Numbered from the stretch's first letter, positions 29,817-38,009 are shown. The stretch: DNA of 59,859 nt from an uncultured Verrucomicrobia subdivision 3 bacterium (GCA_903850425.1 CAINLR010000028.1:1-59859); one strand, 5' to 3'. The notes: generated by a model from the letters alone, not told the origin. Translations and numbers: made by a program.

Positions 29817-29998
29817 CCGAATTCCGAAATAGAAGGGGAGCGCGCCCGCCTCGGGCGCAGTTTTTCGCGCCCTCGCGGAAAACTCGGACGCACCGAATGG
29901 TTTCGAGGGTTCATGGCACCTTCACGCGCAAGCGGCTGGCCGCGAGGGCGCGGCCAGCGACGCCCGAGGCGGGCGTGCTCCCCAACTTCGAAATTCGG
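29817..29998. repeat. Palindromic intergenic repeat element
   Basis: About 40 bases at 29817-29857 recur inverted at 29961-29998 with few mismatches; both arms contain GGGGAGC[GA]CGCCCGCC. A nested inverted pair, GCGCCCTCGCGG at about 29868-29879 and its complement at 29940-29951, makes the whole 180-bp unit a long foldback. It fills the space between DUF2085 and the radical SAM gene and ends at the latter's start codon. From memory, similar GC-rich foldbacks occur as dispersed repeats in related genomes; a copy number cannot be given from one window. Confidence 0.7.
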
Positions 29999-31501
29999 AT
30001 GAAAGAGCTGCTTCTCTTCGTCCGTCCGCCGCGCCCCCTGTGGCCGTTCAACGGTCCCGCTTCGTCCTTCTGGCCGCCGCTCGCGTTCGCTTCCATGGCC
30101 GCAATGCTGCGCCAGCACTGTCCCGACTGGCGCGTGGAAATTCTCGACGCGCCCGTGCTCGAAATGGGCTGGCGCACGCTTGAAGCGGAACTGCGCGCGC
30201 GTCGTCCTGCTGTCGTCGCGATGGGTGAGGAGGCCGTGAGTTGTGCGGAATGTCTCCGCCTTGCGCGCCTCGCAAAAAGTCTCGGGGCCAAAGTCATCGC
30301 CGGTGGCTGCTTCTTCGGCCACGTCGCACCGCAGGTGTTGCAGACCGGCCTCGTGGATGTCGTCGCGCACGGCGAAGGCGAAAACACCATTGTCGAACTC
30401 GCCGCCGCGCTGCGCGAAAATTCGCCGGACGCCCTCGCGCCGGTCGCGGGAATTTCCTTTCGGCGCGACGGTGAAGTCATCCACACGCGGCATCGTCCGC
30501 TGATCAAAAATCTCGACGAGCTGCCGATGCCGGCTTGGGATTTGCTGCCGATGCATCGCTATGGCGCGGGCAGCCAGAATCATCCCGGCCTCGCCGCCAT
30601 TGAAGCGTCGCGCGGCTGTTTTGACGCCTGTGATTTCTGCGTGCTGTGGCGGCAGATGGGCAACTTCGTCGGCGAACAGACGCGGCCGTTCGTCCGTTTC
30701 AAGTCTGCCGCGCGGCTGCTGGAGGAGATCAAAATTCAGACGCGCAATTTTGGGCGCCAGCATTTCGGCTGGGTGGACCCAAGCTACAACGCGCATCCGC
30801 AGTTGCCCGCCGAACTTGCAGACGCGCTGCTGCGCGAAAATATTTCCGTCAGCATGAGCGCGTGGGTGCGGGCCGACTGCCTCGTGCGCGACGCGCAATC
30901 CGGCGCCATCGCCCGCCAGGTGCGTGGCGGCCTGAAGGAGGTTTACATCGGCGTGGAACGGCCCGACGGCGACGGCTTGAAAACCATTCACAAGACCACG
31001 ACCATTCCCGAAGTCCGCGCAGCCTTCCGCATTTTGGCGCAGGAATTCCCGGAGGTCTTCACGGTCGGTAGTTTCATCTACGGCCTGCCCGGCGACACCC
31101 CGGAAACCGTGCGGGCCATTTTCCGGCTCTCGCACGAACTGGAATTGAACCAGGCGTTCTTCATTCCGCTCACGCCGCTGCCGGGCACGCCCTTTTGGCG
31201 CGACGAACTGTGGGACGCCACCGGCGAAAGTTTTCGCGACTATAATTTTCTGCCCTCCAGCACGCGGCCGGGCGCGCGGCGCGAGCTCGAATGGGCGCTG
31301 CTCATGGCCTTCGCCACGCACTGGACGCCCGCGCGCCTCCGCTCTCTCTGGCGCAGCGTCGCCCACCGCAGTCCGCGCTGCCGGCGCATGAGCCTGCGAC
31401 TCCTGGGACGCAGCACTTGGTTCGCGGCGCACGGCATGGTGAGCAATCTGATCGCCGGTAAACGCGCCGGCATGATCTTCCCGCGCTGGTATGAAAGTTG
31501 A
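29999..31501 (+). CDS. B12-binding radical SAM protein
   Basis: A 500-residue protein from the ATG at 29999. The N-terminal part resembles a cobalamin-binding fold ('AMGEEAVSCAECLRLARLAKSLG', 'VVAHGEGENTIVELAAAL'). The radical SAM cluster motif is C207-x3-C211-x2-C214 in 'GCFDACDFC'. A typical barrel follows ('GLKEVYIGVERPDGDGL', 'FIYGLPGDTPETVR'). Enzymes of this class perform methylation, rearrangement or other radical chemistry on lipids, cofactors or natural products. The start codon touches the end of the repeat element, so the promoter may lie within or beyond that element. Confidence 0.87.
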   Translation: MKELLLFVRPPRPLWPFNGPASSFWPPLAFASMAAMLRQHCPDWRVEILDAPVLEMGWRTLEAELRARRPAVVAMGEEAVSCAECLRLARLAKSLGAKVIAGGCFFGHVAPQVLQTGLVDVVAHGEGENTIVELAAALRENSPDALAPVAGISFRRDGEVIHTRHRPLIKNLDELPMPAWDLLPMHRYGAGSQNHPGLAAIEASRGCFDACDFCVLWRQMGNFVGEQTRPFVRFKSAARLLEEIKIQTRNFGRQHFGWVDPSYNAHPQLPAELADALLRENISVSMSAWVRADCLVRDAQSGAIARQVRGGLKEVYIGVERPDGDGLKTIHKTTTIPEVRAAFRILAQEFPEVFTVGSFIYGLPGDTPETVRAIFRLSHELELNQAFFIPLTPLPGTPFWRDELWDATGESFRDYNFLPSSTRPGARRELEWALLMAFATHWTPARLRSLWRSVAHRSPRCRRMSLRLLGRSTWFAAHGMVSNLIAGKRAGMIFPRWYES

Positions 31502-31835
31502 CTCAGGACTTGGGTGGTTATTCATTTGAGTCAGTTTACCGGCGGTTCCAACCTCAATGTCCCAGCGCTCGCAACCTCCCATTTCAGTCAATGCGTGGCC
31601 GGTAATTTGGCGGTCTGCGATGGCCGGCCTGGCCATCGCGCCGGACGCCACCTTTGGCTGCAGCGGGTGGATTGAATTTATTTTTTCGAGGAGAGTGGCT
31701 TTCCACTTCCAGAACATTTGGGCGGAGGGAAATCAAAACCGGCGGCGGGAAGTTGCTGCCGCAAAGCACGGATCTTCTCTTTTTGCGCGACAAACGAACC
31801 AAAGCAATTTGCAGCAACTTCCCGCCGCCGGTTTC
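31502..31835. other. Region between radical SAM gene and CRISPR array (presumed leader side)
   Basis: No convincing gene is present. It contains a short perfect hairpin at 31618-31638 (CGATGGCC/GGCCATCG) and a large perfect 24-bp inverted repeat at 31736-31834 listed separately. If the array is read on the plus strand, as the tracrRNA implies, the leader and promoter should lie here. No strong -35/-10 pair was seen. Confidence 0.5.
31736..31834. repeat. Perfect 24-bp inverted repeat abutting the CRISPR array
   Basis: The 24 bases at 31736-31759 (starting AAACCGGCGGCGGGAAG) are exactly complementary to 31811-31834 (ending CCGCCGCCGGTTT). The loop is 51 bases. The right arm ends one base before the first CRISPR repeat. 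No T-tract follows, so it is not a standard terminator. It could be a leader structure, a foldback repeat, or inverted duplication left by integration. Confidence 0.9.
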
Positions 31836-32266
31836 GCTTTGCCTTGATTCCAAAACCGGGTAGAGCAAACTTGCAGCTACACGGCTGCCAACCAGACCGC
31901 GGCTTTGCCTTGATTCCAAAACCGGGTAGAGCAAACTTCTCTGCACGGCCGCGCGCACGCTGGTGACGCTTTGCCTTGATTCCAAAACCGGGTAGAGCAA
32001 ACTTTGCCTTGCTTCGCCTTACGGGGGCTTGCTGCTTTGCCTTGATTCCAAAACCGGGTAGAGCAAACTCCAGCGTGTTCGCGCTCGCCGGCCTGTTCAG
32101 CTTTGCCTTGATTCCAAAACCGGGTAGAGCAAACTCGTTGTGAATGCCACGGCACTGATCACCAGCTTTGCCTTGATTCCAAAACCGGGTAGAGCAAACT
32201 CCCGCTGCACCTGACCGCCGAGCGCATTCAGCTTTGCCTTGATTCCAAAACCGGGTAGAGCAAACT
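31836..32266 (+). CRISPR. CRISPR array, seven identical 36-nt repeats, type II
   Basis: Repeats lie at 31836-31871, 31902-31937, 31968-32003, 32034-32069, 32100-32135, 32165-32200 and 32231-32266. Each begins GCTTTGCCTTGATTCC and ends GGGTAGAGCAAACT, and all seven are identical. Five spacers are 30 nt and one (32136-32164) is 29 nt. Complementarity of the repeat's first 16 bases to the anti-repeat at 36903-36918 sets the transcribed strand as plus. The array runs toward the 3' end of cas2, ending 41 bases short of its stop. The repeat termini are weakly inverted (GCTTTGC ... GCAAACT). Confidence 0.98.
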
Positions 32267-32307
32267 CAGTGGGCGCAAGCCCCTGATTTTGCTCTGCTTG
32301 GGCAATA

Positions 32308-32622
32308 CTACCAGAGTTGGATTTGTTCGGGCATGTCCTCGGCTTCCGACTCGGTGGCGGGCGATCCTTGAATGACGTAGGACTTCTCCCATTGGGAGCG
32401 GGTCACAAAAATGGCGCGGACGCTGCCTTCGGGCGGCAGGTGTTTCTTCACCCGCTCAATGTGGGTTTTCTGGCGCGCGAAGGTCACGCATGACCGGGCA
32501 TACACGCTGAACTGGATCATCTGATAGCCGTCATCAATCAGGAAATTGCGAAAGTCCGTTGCGGCCTTGCGCTGCTTTTTGGCGGTCACCGGCAGATCAA
32601 ATGTCACGACGAGCCAGCCCAT
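32308..32622 (-). CDS. cas2: CRISPR-associated protein Cas2
   Basis: A 104-residue protein opening 'MGWLVVTFDLPVTAKKQRKA', the Cas2 beta1 strand with the conserved FDLP. 'FLIDDGYQMIQFSVYAR' and 'HLPPEGSVRAIFVT' complete the ferredoxin-like fold. Cas2 bridges two Cas1 dimers in the spacer-integration complex. An ATG at 32622 is favoured because it begins the first strand; a GTG at 32643 would add seven residues. The gene overlaps the end of cas1 by 19 bases, indicating translational coupling in one operon. Confidence 0.95.
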   Translation of the reverse strand: MGWLVVTFDLPVTAKKQRKAATDFRNFLIDDGYQMIQFSVYARSCVTFARQKTHIERVKKHLPPEGSVRAIFVTRSQWEKSYVIQGSPATESEAEDMPEQIQLW

Positions 32623-33527
32623 TTTATATTTTTCGGTGTCCACGGTTTATAATGGCGCGGCTGGTTTTCAATCACGGCCTTGCGGAAGCCGCGCACCACG
32701 CCTTCAATCACGCCCTGAATCTCCAGACTCAAATCTAGATAATCCACGCGCTCCAGCGGAAAGCCCGTCACCCATTTCCGAAATTCCTTGGTCACTCCCC
32801 ATTCATTCGGATTTGGATGCTGTTTCACCCACTGGCACACACGCCAGTCCACGCACGGACGGAACTGCTCCATTATGTCATACGCGAGGGGTGTGCTGCG
32901 TTCGCGCTCGACGTGGGAAATGCCGAACGTGGGATCAAGGCCGACGCCGAAAAGTTTTTGCAACACGGTGGAAAGCAGCACGGCGTAACCGTAATTCAAA
33001 AAATGATTCAACCCGCCGCGTCCCCGGTCGCGGATGAAATCCTCATCGTTCAACGTCCGGCCAAAAATCTGCCAGAACATTTTTGCGCAGATGGCTTCCT
33101 TGTGCGGTTTTTTGCCGAAGGCCGTTTGCCGCATCGCGTCCAGACCCTTGCCTTCCGGTGCGATGTGTTCCGCCAGCGCGAATTGATTCTGGCACTTGGC
33201 ATCAATGGTTTTTTGCCAGAGTGCGGCGCGGGCTTTGGGCGTGAGATTGATCATCGCGCGGGAAAGAATCGTGTCCGTGGAGCGGTTCGCAGGCAGCACT
33301 AGGCTGACCGGCTTGAACGATTCGCAGATGATGAGCGCGACGCCGTGTTTGGCCGCTTCCAGAAAAAGGTTGCTTTGGATGCTCGCCGAGAAGCTGGTGA
33401 TGATAATGGATGCGATGTCCTCCAGCGGAAGTTTCTTTTCACCTTCCGCCGTTTTGCAGGTCAACTGGCCGTCTTTGCAACTCAAGGAGCATTGCGGCGA
33501 GTCTATACTGACGATGTGATAGGACAT
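32604..33527 (-). CDS. cas1: CRISPR-associated endonuclease Cas1 (type II)
   Basis: A 307-residue integrase with the type II N-terminus 'MSYHIVSIDSPQCSLSC'. The metal-binding catalytic residues appear as Glu144 ('HKEAICAKMFW'), His205 ('FGISHVERE') and Glu220 ('AYDIMEQFRP'). 'FNYGYAVL'-type text ('LNHFLNYGYAVLLS') lies between them. Cas1 inserts new spacers at the leader-end repeat with Cas2. The gene overlaps cas9 upstream by 25 bases and cas2 downstream by 19, forming a tight cas9-cas1-cas2 operon. No csn2 or cas4 is present, which fits subtype II-C. Confidence 0.97.
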   Translation of the reverse strand: MSYHIVSIDSPQCSLSCKDGQLTCKTAEGEKKLPLEDIASIIITSFSASIQSNLFLEAAKHGVALIICESFKPVSLVLPANRSTDTILSRAMINLTPKARAALWQKTIDAKCQNQFALAEHIAPEGKGLDAMRQTAFGKKPHKEAICAKMFWQIFGRTLNDEDFIRDRGRGGLNHFLNYGYAVLLSTVLQKLFGVGLDPTFGISHVERERSTPLAYDIMEQFRPCVDWRVCQWVKQHPNPNEWGVTKEFRKWVTGFPLERVDYLDLSLEIQGVIEGVVRGFRKAVIENQPRHYKPWTPKNIKWAGSS

Positions 33528-36500
33528 GACACGATGCCCGTGAGCGGAGTTTTTAGAATTTCAAGACCGCCATCATAAAGAGCTTGCAGCCTGATGTTCT
33601 GTGCGCAGTCGTCACGACCTGATACACGATACTGGATAACGTCGGGCGAACTTAAATCCACAAGAAAGCCGGCGCGTTGGTTTAACTGGACTCCGCGAAC
33701 CATCCACAATCCCCGATAATCACTTCGTCCTGCTTTCTTTGGCACACGAATCAGAGTTCCAATTCGCAACAAGCGCGGCACTTTGCCGGAATTTTTCAGC
33801 TTCAATTCCTGAATCCGAGGCCAGACCTTGTGCCACGGGACGACGACAAATTTTTCCTCACCTTCCTCTGCATGGTCGAGAATAGCGACGCCGAAGTTAT
33901 CCGTGATGACACGCACGCCTTTCTGTGGTGTGAGTTTTCCGGGTTTCAGTCCGACAACTTTGCTCGCGGATTCTTCCGTCTCTTTCACGGAAAGTTTTCC
34001 CGTCTTGGCGTCGCGCGATTGTTGGCGCAGATAAACGCGGCCATCTTTGATTGCAGTTATGCCCCGCGTATTTTCCTCCACGCGCATTCCGCTCATGTCC
34101 GCCGGAATATGTTGCACCACACGTTTCTCTGCGAGGCGTCGGCGGATTTGTTCCTTCAAGGTTTCCGGCAATTCCGTCAAACCAAAGCGGCCTTGCGAAT
34201 CAAAATCAAAGTAGCCCGTTGAACGCAGCACGGCCTTGTCCGCCTCATTCGGATTGCGTTTGAGCATCAGTTCCCACAAGCCGCCGTTGTTCGGGAGATA
34301 ATGCGAGGCCAGTCCCAGCACACACGCATCGAGCGCGTGATGCAGATGCGTGACACTGCGGATGTCGGTTTTATTTTTCAGCGTGCCGTCCGCTTCCTTC
34401 ACCTGCGGCGCGGCGAGCGCGAGACAGCCAAGCAGATTCCAGCCTTTGCGAACCGTGCCCGTCACCGAGCCGGGCAGGGAAACCACCTTGCTGGGATTGA
34501 GGTCGGGCAACGTCTTCCGAATGTTCTGCGCGCCCAGCCGGACAAGCTGCGAGGTGACGGTCAAATCGCGCGGCACGAATCCTTTTTCCTCGTAGCTTTG
34601 CAGCAGCAACAATTCTTTGCGTTTCTTTTTCCGGCGTTTGTCGTCGTCGTGGCCTTTGAACGTCTCCAAACTTTCTGCCCATTTCTTGAAGCGCGTGATT
34701 GAGACAATGGACAACTGCGGCATCCCTTCCACGGGTCTTTCCTGCTCGTCGCTGACAAATTGAATCGCCGTCCGCTGGCCTTTCATCTTGTTCACTTCCG
34801 AGAACGTGATGACCAGCGAATCCAAACCGTCTGCCGGACGCAGCGAGCGCGGGATGATGTGGTCTTTGTCCACCTGCCGCGAAACCAAGTCCAGTGCGTC
34901 GTAAGTTTTGCCGGTGTAAGGACAAGTCCAGCCCAAATCTTCCGCGATGCGCGCCTTGCGGATGAGTCCGGCGGTGATTTGAATCGGCTGGCCGTTGTAA
35001 GTTTTGCCGTCCAAATCTTTTTCCAACTTCGCCGCGACGCCGTGATGGTTTGCCAGCCGTCGTCCCAAGTCTTGCTGGATTTCCTTCGCCGACTTGCCAG
35101 ACATTTCGCGCAAATCGCGGTTCACTTCGATGGTGACTTTGGCCACGCGCGATTTGTCGCCGTTCGCGTAGGCGGGTTCGGCGATTAAATCTTTCAACAG
35201 CCGTTCCAAAATTAAAAGCCGGTGACGGACGAGATGATTGTTCGTCTGCTGGTCAATCTGCTTTTGCAACTGCGCCTGCCGCATGGCATCCGTGATTTCC
35301 AAGCAGCCGCCGGTTTCCTTGGGATGTTTGCCCGCCATGACTTCGGCATAAGCGCGGACGAGCAGGGGACGGGCGTAAGCGGCGCGCCCATCCAGCTTTT
35401 TGATCGTCAACGGCTCGCGCAACAACACCTCGCGATTGAAGGAACCTTCCTTCTTGCCGCGCTTCGTATTCGCAGCATCGGCGAGTTTGTTCAACTCCAC
35501 TTCAAACTCCGTCAGTGGTTCGCCGAGCTTTTGCGCGATGGCGCAGATGCATTCCAGCGTCACCAGCTTGCCGCGCTGCCAGAGGTCGCGGACGCGCTTT
35601 TGCACACGCGGAGAAAATGCCGGCCAGAGGGTTTTCAATTTGTCGCCCCGGACAAGTTTTTGAATCGGATCAAGCAGCAGCCCGTCTTTCGCGTCCGGGT
35701 GCATGAGCATGGTTTCCAAATTATTTCGCTCGCAGCCCGGCAGTTCGCGGATGGCCTTTTTCAATTCGGTCGGCGTCAACGCGCCTTCGCTTACCATAAG
35801 CGCGTTGATTTTCTTTCGCTCGTCGCCCGTCAGCGGTCGCAATTCTTTTTCCTTTGCCCCGGCCACGCGGATGTTTGCCAGCGCCATTGCCCAGCGGAAT
35901 TTGAAAAACTCCGGGCAGTTCTTGGACGGAACTTTTTCGCCAGTGCTGGGACAGGTGGAAATGATGCGGTTGTCAAAGCGGGGAACAAGCTGACCAAACA
36001 GCAGTCCGCCTTGATACCGCGCGGGCAATTTCAAACCGGGGACAGCGGCGGCCTGCCAATCTTTAAACAGACTGTTCAGAAACACGGCGTTGATGGCGGG
36101 CAGATTCTTCTGGTGAAGTTCCAACAGACGGCGGACTTCTTTTTCAACGATGGGGCGGGGGAACGCGGCATTGAGACGCTTGAAATTTTTTTCGGAAGAT
36201 TGTTTCTCGCCGAGCGGTTCGAGGCCGAGAACCTTGCAGAAGGTCTCAGCCATCGTCTGCGTGCTGTGTTGCGCCATGAGTGCGTTGGCGTTCTTTTCTT
36301 TTTCCGTGTCGGACTTTTTGTCATCTTGCTCGGTAGCTGTAAGCGCGTCTTCGGACGCATTTGCCCATCGCGAATTTCCATCGTAACCGCGATTGTGGGC
36401 ATACCACCGCAGGACGTCCCAAAGCTCCTTCCAACCGAGCAAGTATTTCGCCTCGCCATTGCTGGCAAGAACACGCGCGGCCAAAAACCACGGCACGGCA

Positions 36501-36856
36501 TTGCCACCGGCCTGCTGATGCTTTTGTTTCAGTTCTTCGGCAGACAAAACTTTCAGGTGCGCCAAAAGTTTTTCCATTTGGGCAATCCGCTGGCGGGTGG
36601 CGCGGGCGTGGCGGCGTTGACGGCGGTAATCGCGTCGCTTGCTGGCCAGGCAATCATCCGCGCCAAACGTGACGACACCGCAGCCGAGCAGGTTGACGCG
36701 CGGTGCCGGAGGAGTTTCCTGCGTAACGGTTCTTTTGGCGAATGGTGTGGGACTGGTGAAGTTCTCCGCTCCAGTGTTTTGCAGCACCGCCCAGCCGAGG
36801 GAACTGTGGCCGACGTCGAAGGAAAGTTCCAAATCCTGAATCGTGTTGTTGCCCAT
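33503..36856 (-). CDS. cas9: CRISPR effector endonuclease Cas9, compact type II-C-like
   Basis: An 1117-residue RNA-guided nuclease. RuvC-I is 'LSFDVGHSSLGWAVL' (Asp14); an arginine-rich bridge helix spans about 73-92 ('SKRRDYRRQRRHARATRQR'). RuvC-II is 'VTIEVNRDL' (Glu577). The HNH is 'CPYTGKTY ... DKDHIIPRS ... SEVNKMKG' (His666, Asn689), and RuvC-III is 'HLHHALDACVLG' (His840, Asp843). All catalytic residues are intact, so it should cut both strands. Length and lack of csn2/cas4 suggest II-C. Unusual features are a charged low-complexity run at about 168-192 and a Lys/Arg cluster at 739-748 after the HNH. The C-terminal PAM-interacting region cannot be decoded by eye. Confidence 0.97.
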   Translation of the reverse strand: MGNNTIQDLELSFDVGHSSLGWAVLQNTGAENFTSPTPFAKRTVTQETPPAPRVNLLGCGVVTFGADDCLASKRRDYRRQRRHARATRQRIAQMEKLLAHLKVLSAEELKQKHQQAGGNAVPWFLAARVLASNGEAKYLLGWKELWDVLRWYAHNRGYDGNSRWANASEDALTATEQDDKKSDTEKEKNANALMAQHSTQTMAETFCKVLGLEPLGEKQSSEKNFKRLNAAFPRPIVEKEVRRLLELHQKNLPAINAVFLNSLFKDWQAAAVPGLKLPARYQGGLLFGQLVPRFDNRIISTCPSTGEKVPSKNCPEFFKFRWAMALANIRVAGAKEKELRPLTGDERKKINALMVSEGALTPTELKKAIRELPGCERNNLETMLMHPDAKDGLLLDPIQKLVRGDKLKTLWPAFSPRVQKRVRDLWQRGKLVTLECICAIAQKLGEPLTEFEVELNKLADAANTKRGKKEGSFNREVLLREPLTIKKLDGRAAYARPLLVRAYAEVMAGKHPKETGGCLEITDAMRQAQLQKQIDQQTNNHLVRHRLLILERLLKDLIAEPAYANGDKSRVAKVTIEVNRDLREMSGKSAKEIQQDLGRRLANHHGVAAKLEKDLDGKTYNGQPIQITAGLIRKARIAEDLGWTCPYTGKTYDALDLVSRQVDKDHIIPRSLRPADGLDSLVITFSEVNKMKGQRTAIQFVSDEQERPVEGMPQLSIVSITRFKKWAESLETFKGHDDDKRRKKKRKELLLLQSYEEKGFVPRDLTVTSQLVRLGAQNIRKTLPDLNPSKVVSLPGSVTGTVRKGWNLLGCLALAAPQVKEADGTLKNKTDIRSVTHLHHALDACVLGLASHYLPNNGGLWELMLKRNPNEADKAVLRSTGYFDFDSQGRFGLTELPETLKEQIRRRLAEKRVVQHIPADMSGMRVEENTRGITAIKDGRVYLRQQSRDAKTGKLSVKETEESASKVVGLKPGKLTPQKGVRVITDNFGVAILDHAEEGEEKFVVVPWHKVWPRIQELKLKNSGKVPRLLRIGTLIRVPKKAGRSDYRGLWMVRGVQLNQRAGFLVDLSSPDVIQYRVSGRDDCAQNIRLQALYDGGLEILKTPLTGIVSCPITSSV

Positions 36857-36879
36857 AACATTTTTCTTGAGTGAGGCAG

Positions 36880-37023
36880 CCAGCTTTGATTAAAGTCCCG
36901 ATGGAATCAAGACAAAGTTAGATAACGCAGACCGTGCCACTGTTCGCCATGCGGACACGCCGCGTTAAAAAGCGTTTCTAAAAAACCCGGCGGGGTTTTC
37001 AAGCCCCGCCGGGTTTGTTTTTT
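36880..37023 (+). ncRNA. tracrRNA
   Basis: The segment 36903-36918 (GGAATCAAGACAAAGT) pairs with the first 16 repeat bases with one mismatch and one G-U pair, and CCCG at 36897-36900 can pair with CGGG further along the repeat. Downstream lies a nexus-like fold closed by AACGC (about 36923) and GCGTT (about 36962), then a terminator hairpin with six T's. It diverges from cas9, starting about 25-45 bases from the cas9 ATG. The exact 5' end is estimated. The RNA would anneal to pre-crRNA for RNase III processing and Cas9 binding. Confidence 0.88.
36983..37023 (+). terminator. Terminator of tracrRNA, probably bidirectional
   Basis: A perfect 13-bp stem (AAACCCGGCGGGG at 36983-36995, complement at 37004-37016) with an 8-base loop is followed by G and six T's. 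On the minus strand it is followed by TTTTTTAG-like sequence, so it could also stop transcription coming from the gene at 37102-37872. Confidence 0.92.
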
Positions 37024-37049
37024 CTCGGCGGCAAGTCTGGAACATGAAG

Positions 37050-37077
37050 AAAGGCGCATCGTTGCCGATGCGCCTTT
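37050..37077 (-). terminator. Terminator of the 256-residue unknown gene
   Basis: A perfect 12-bp stem (AAAGGCGCATCG / CGATGCGCCTTT) with a TTGC loop lies 25 bases downstream of the minus-strand gene's stop. The T's of the stem and following TTCTTC give a modest U-tract. Confidence 0.7.
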
Positions 37078-37101
37078 AGAATCCTCTGGATGGTTTTTGG
37101 T

Positions 37102-37872
37102 TTATGGTTGTGGGGTGGTCGGGAGCGGGGTGGTTTCCTCCGGATGGGTCTCGGTGGCTTTTGGCTTTGGCGCGGGCGGCGGGGTGCCGGGTCCGTGGCC
37201 GTAGTTGCGCACGACGCGCGCGGCATGGTAGGCGGCAATCATCGCCTGGCCGGCCTCGGTGCCGTTGAATCGCAGAATCATGTCGTCCACTTGCACGAAC
37301 AGGTTTTCCACGGCGTTGAAGCGAAGGCGCAATTGCTCGGTGAGGCTGTGGCGGTCGCTCTGCGCCTGTTGTGGCGCGGTGATGTATTTGGCGTAATCGG
37401 TGATGCCGTCATCCACTACTTTGGCGGTGGCGGCGGTGAGGTCGTATTTGGCGGCGTCCGTGGCGGCCGGGTCGGCGATCACTTGATGCGCCAGGTCGCT
37501 GACAATGCGCGCCTTGCCCAGCAACACTTCGTCGCGGAAACGCAGCCAGTCGCTGGGGACGAAATCCACTTTGGCGGCGTTGGTCAGGTCGTTCTTGTCG
37601 GTGAACCAAGTGACCAGCGCCCGGGCCAGCGAATGCGCGGTGGTGTCCAGCGTTTTTTCCGCGTGCATCTTGTCGGCCGTGGTGCCGGTGGGGACGATGC
37701 CCTGTTGCTGGCAGAATTTTTCCAGGGCCAGCACGCCGGCGGCGGCGGCGGCGACTTTGGTGGTGAAAATCACCGGGTTGAGCTGGAACCAGAGAGGCTG
37801 GCGCTTGGGATCCTGCAGAATACCCAATGAAGTTTGAAACATTCCGATCCGGTTAGTGAATTCATTTTTCAT
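37102..37872 (-). CDS. Unknown helical protein with proline-rich tail
   Basis: A 256-residue protein with no signal peptide. Most of it is predicted helical ('KFCQQQGIVPTGTTADKMHAE', 'LARALVTWFTDKNDLTN'), with an alanine-rich hydrophobic stretch near residue 42. The last 30 residues are Pro/Thr/Lys rich ('PGTPPPAPKPKATETHPEE'). No family is recognised. It sits upstream of the tracrRNA on the opposite strand and has its own terminator, so it is probably unrelated to CRISPR. The neighbouring intergenic minisatellite lies just upstream of its start. Confidence 0.7.
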   Translation of the reverse strand: MKNEFTNRIGMFQTSLGILQDPKRQPLWFQLNPVIFTTKVAAAAAGVLALEKFCQQQGIVPTGTTADKMHAEKTLDTTAHSLARALVTWFTDKNDLTNAAKVDFVPSDWLRFRDEVLLGKARIVSDLAHQVIADPAATDAAKYDLTAATAKVVDDGITDYAKYITAPQQAQSDRHSLTEQLRLRFNAVENLFVQVDDMILRFNGTEAGQAMIAAYHAARVVRNYGHGPGTPPPAPKPKATETHPEETTPLPTTPQP

Positions 37873-38009
37873 AAATTTAACGAGGATTATACAGGCAATC
37901 TTATGGTAACGGGATTGGATTGCAAGCCTTTAATGCGCGGGCTTCATAAGGTTGGTTGTGGAGCGGCTTAAGTGTCATAAGTGCGTGAGGTTGAATAAAA
38001 TGAACGACG

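Noticed and set aside
29756-31717. 653-codon minus-strand frame opposite the radical SAM gene
   Set aside because: Shadow of a GC-rich gene; the sense strand has the CxxxCxxC motif and a normal start.
31584-32000. Minus-strand open frame repeating 'LLYPVLESRQS'
   Set aside because: It is only the translation of the CRISPR repeats.
31836-32266. Intra-repeat promoter as in some II-C arrays
   Set aside because: The repeat end CAAACT matches a -10 box at only three of six positions; no claim made.
32267-32326. Possible degenerate eighth CRISPR repeat beyond the last one
   Set aside because: GCTCTGCTTG at 32291 matches only the first few repeat bases and would leave a 24-base spacer; too weak.
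35222-36874. 550-codon frame opposite the 5' half of cas9
   Set aside because: Antisense shadow; all Cas9 motifs are on the minus strand.
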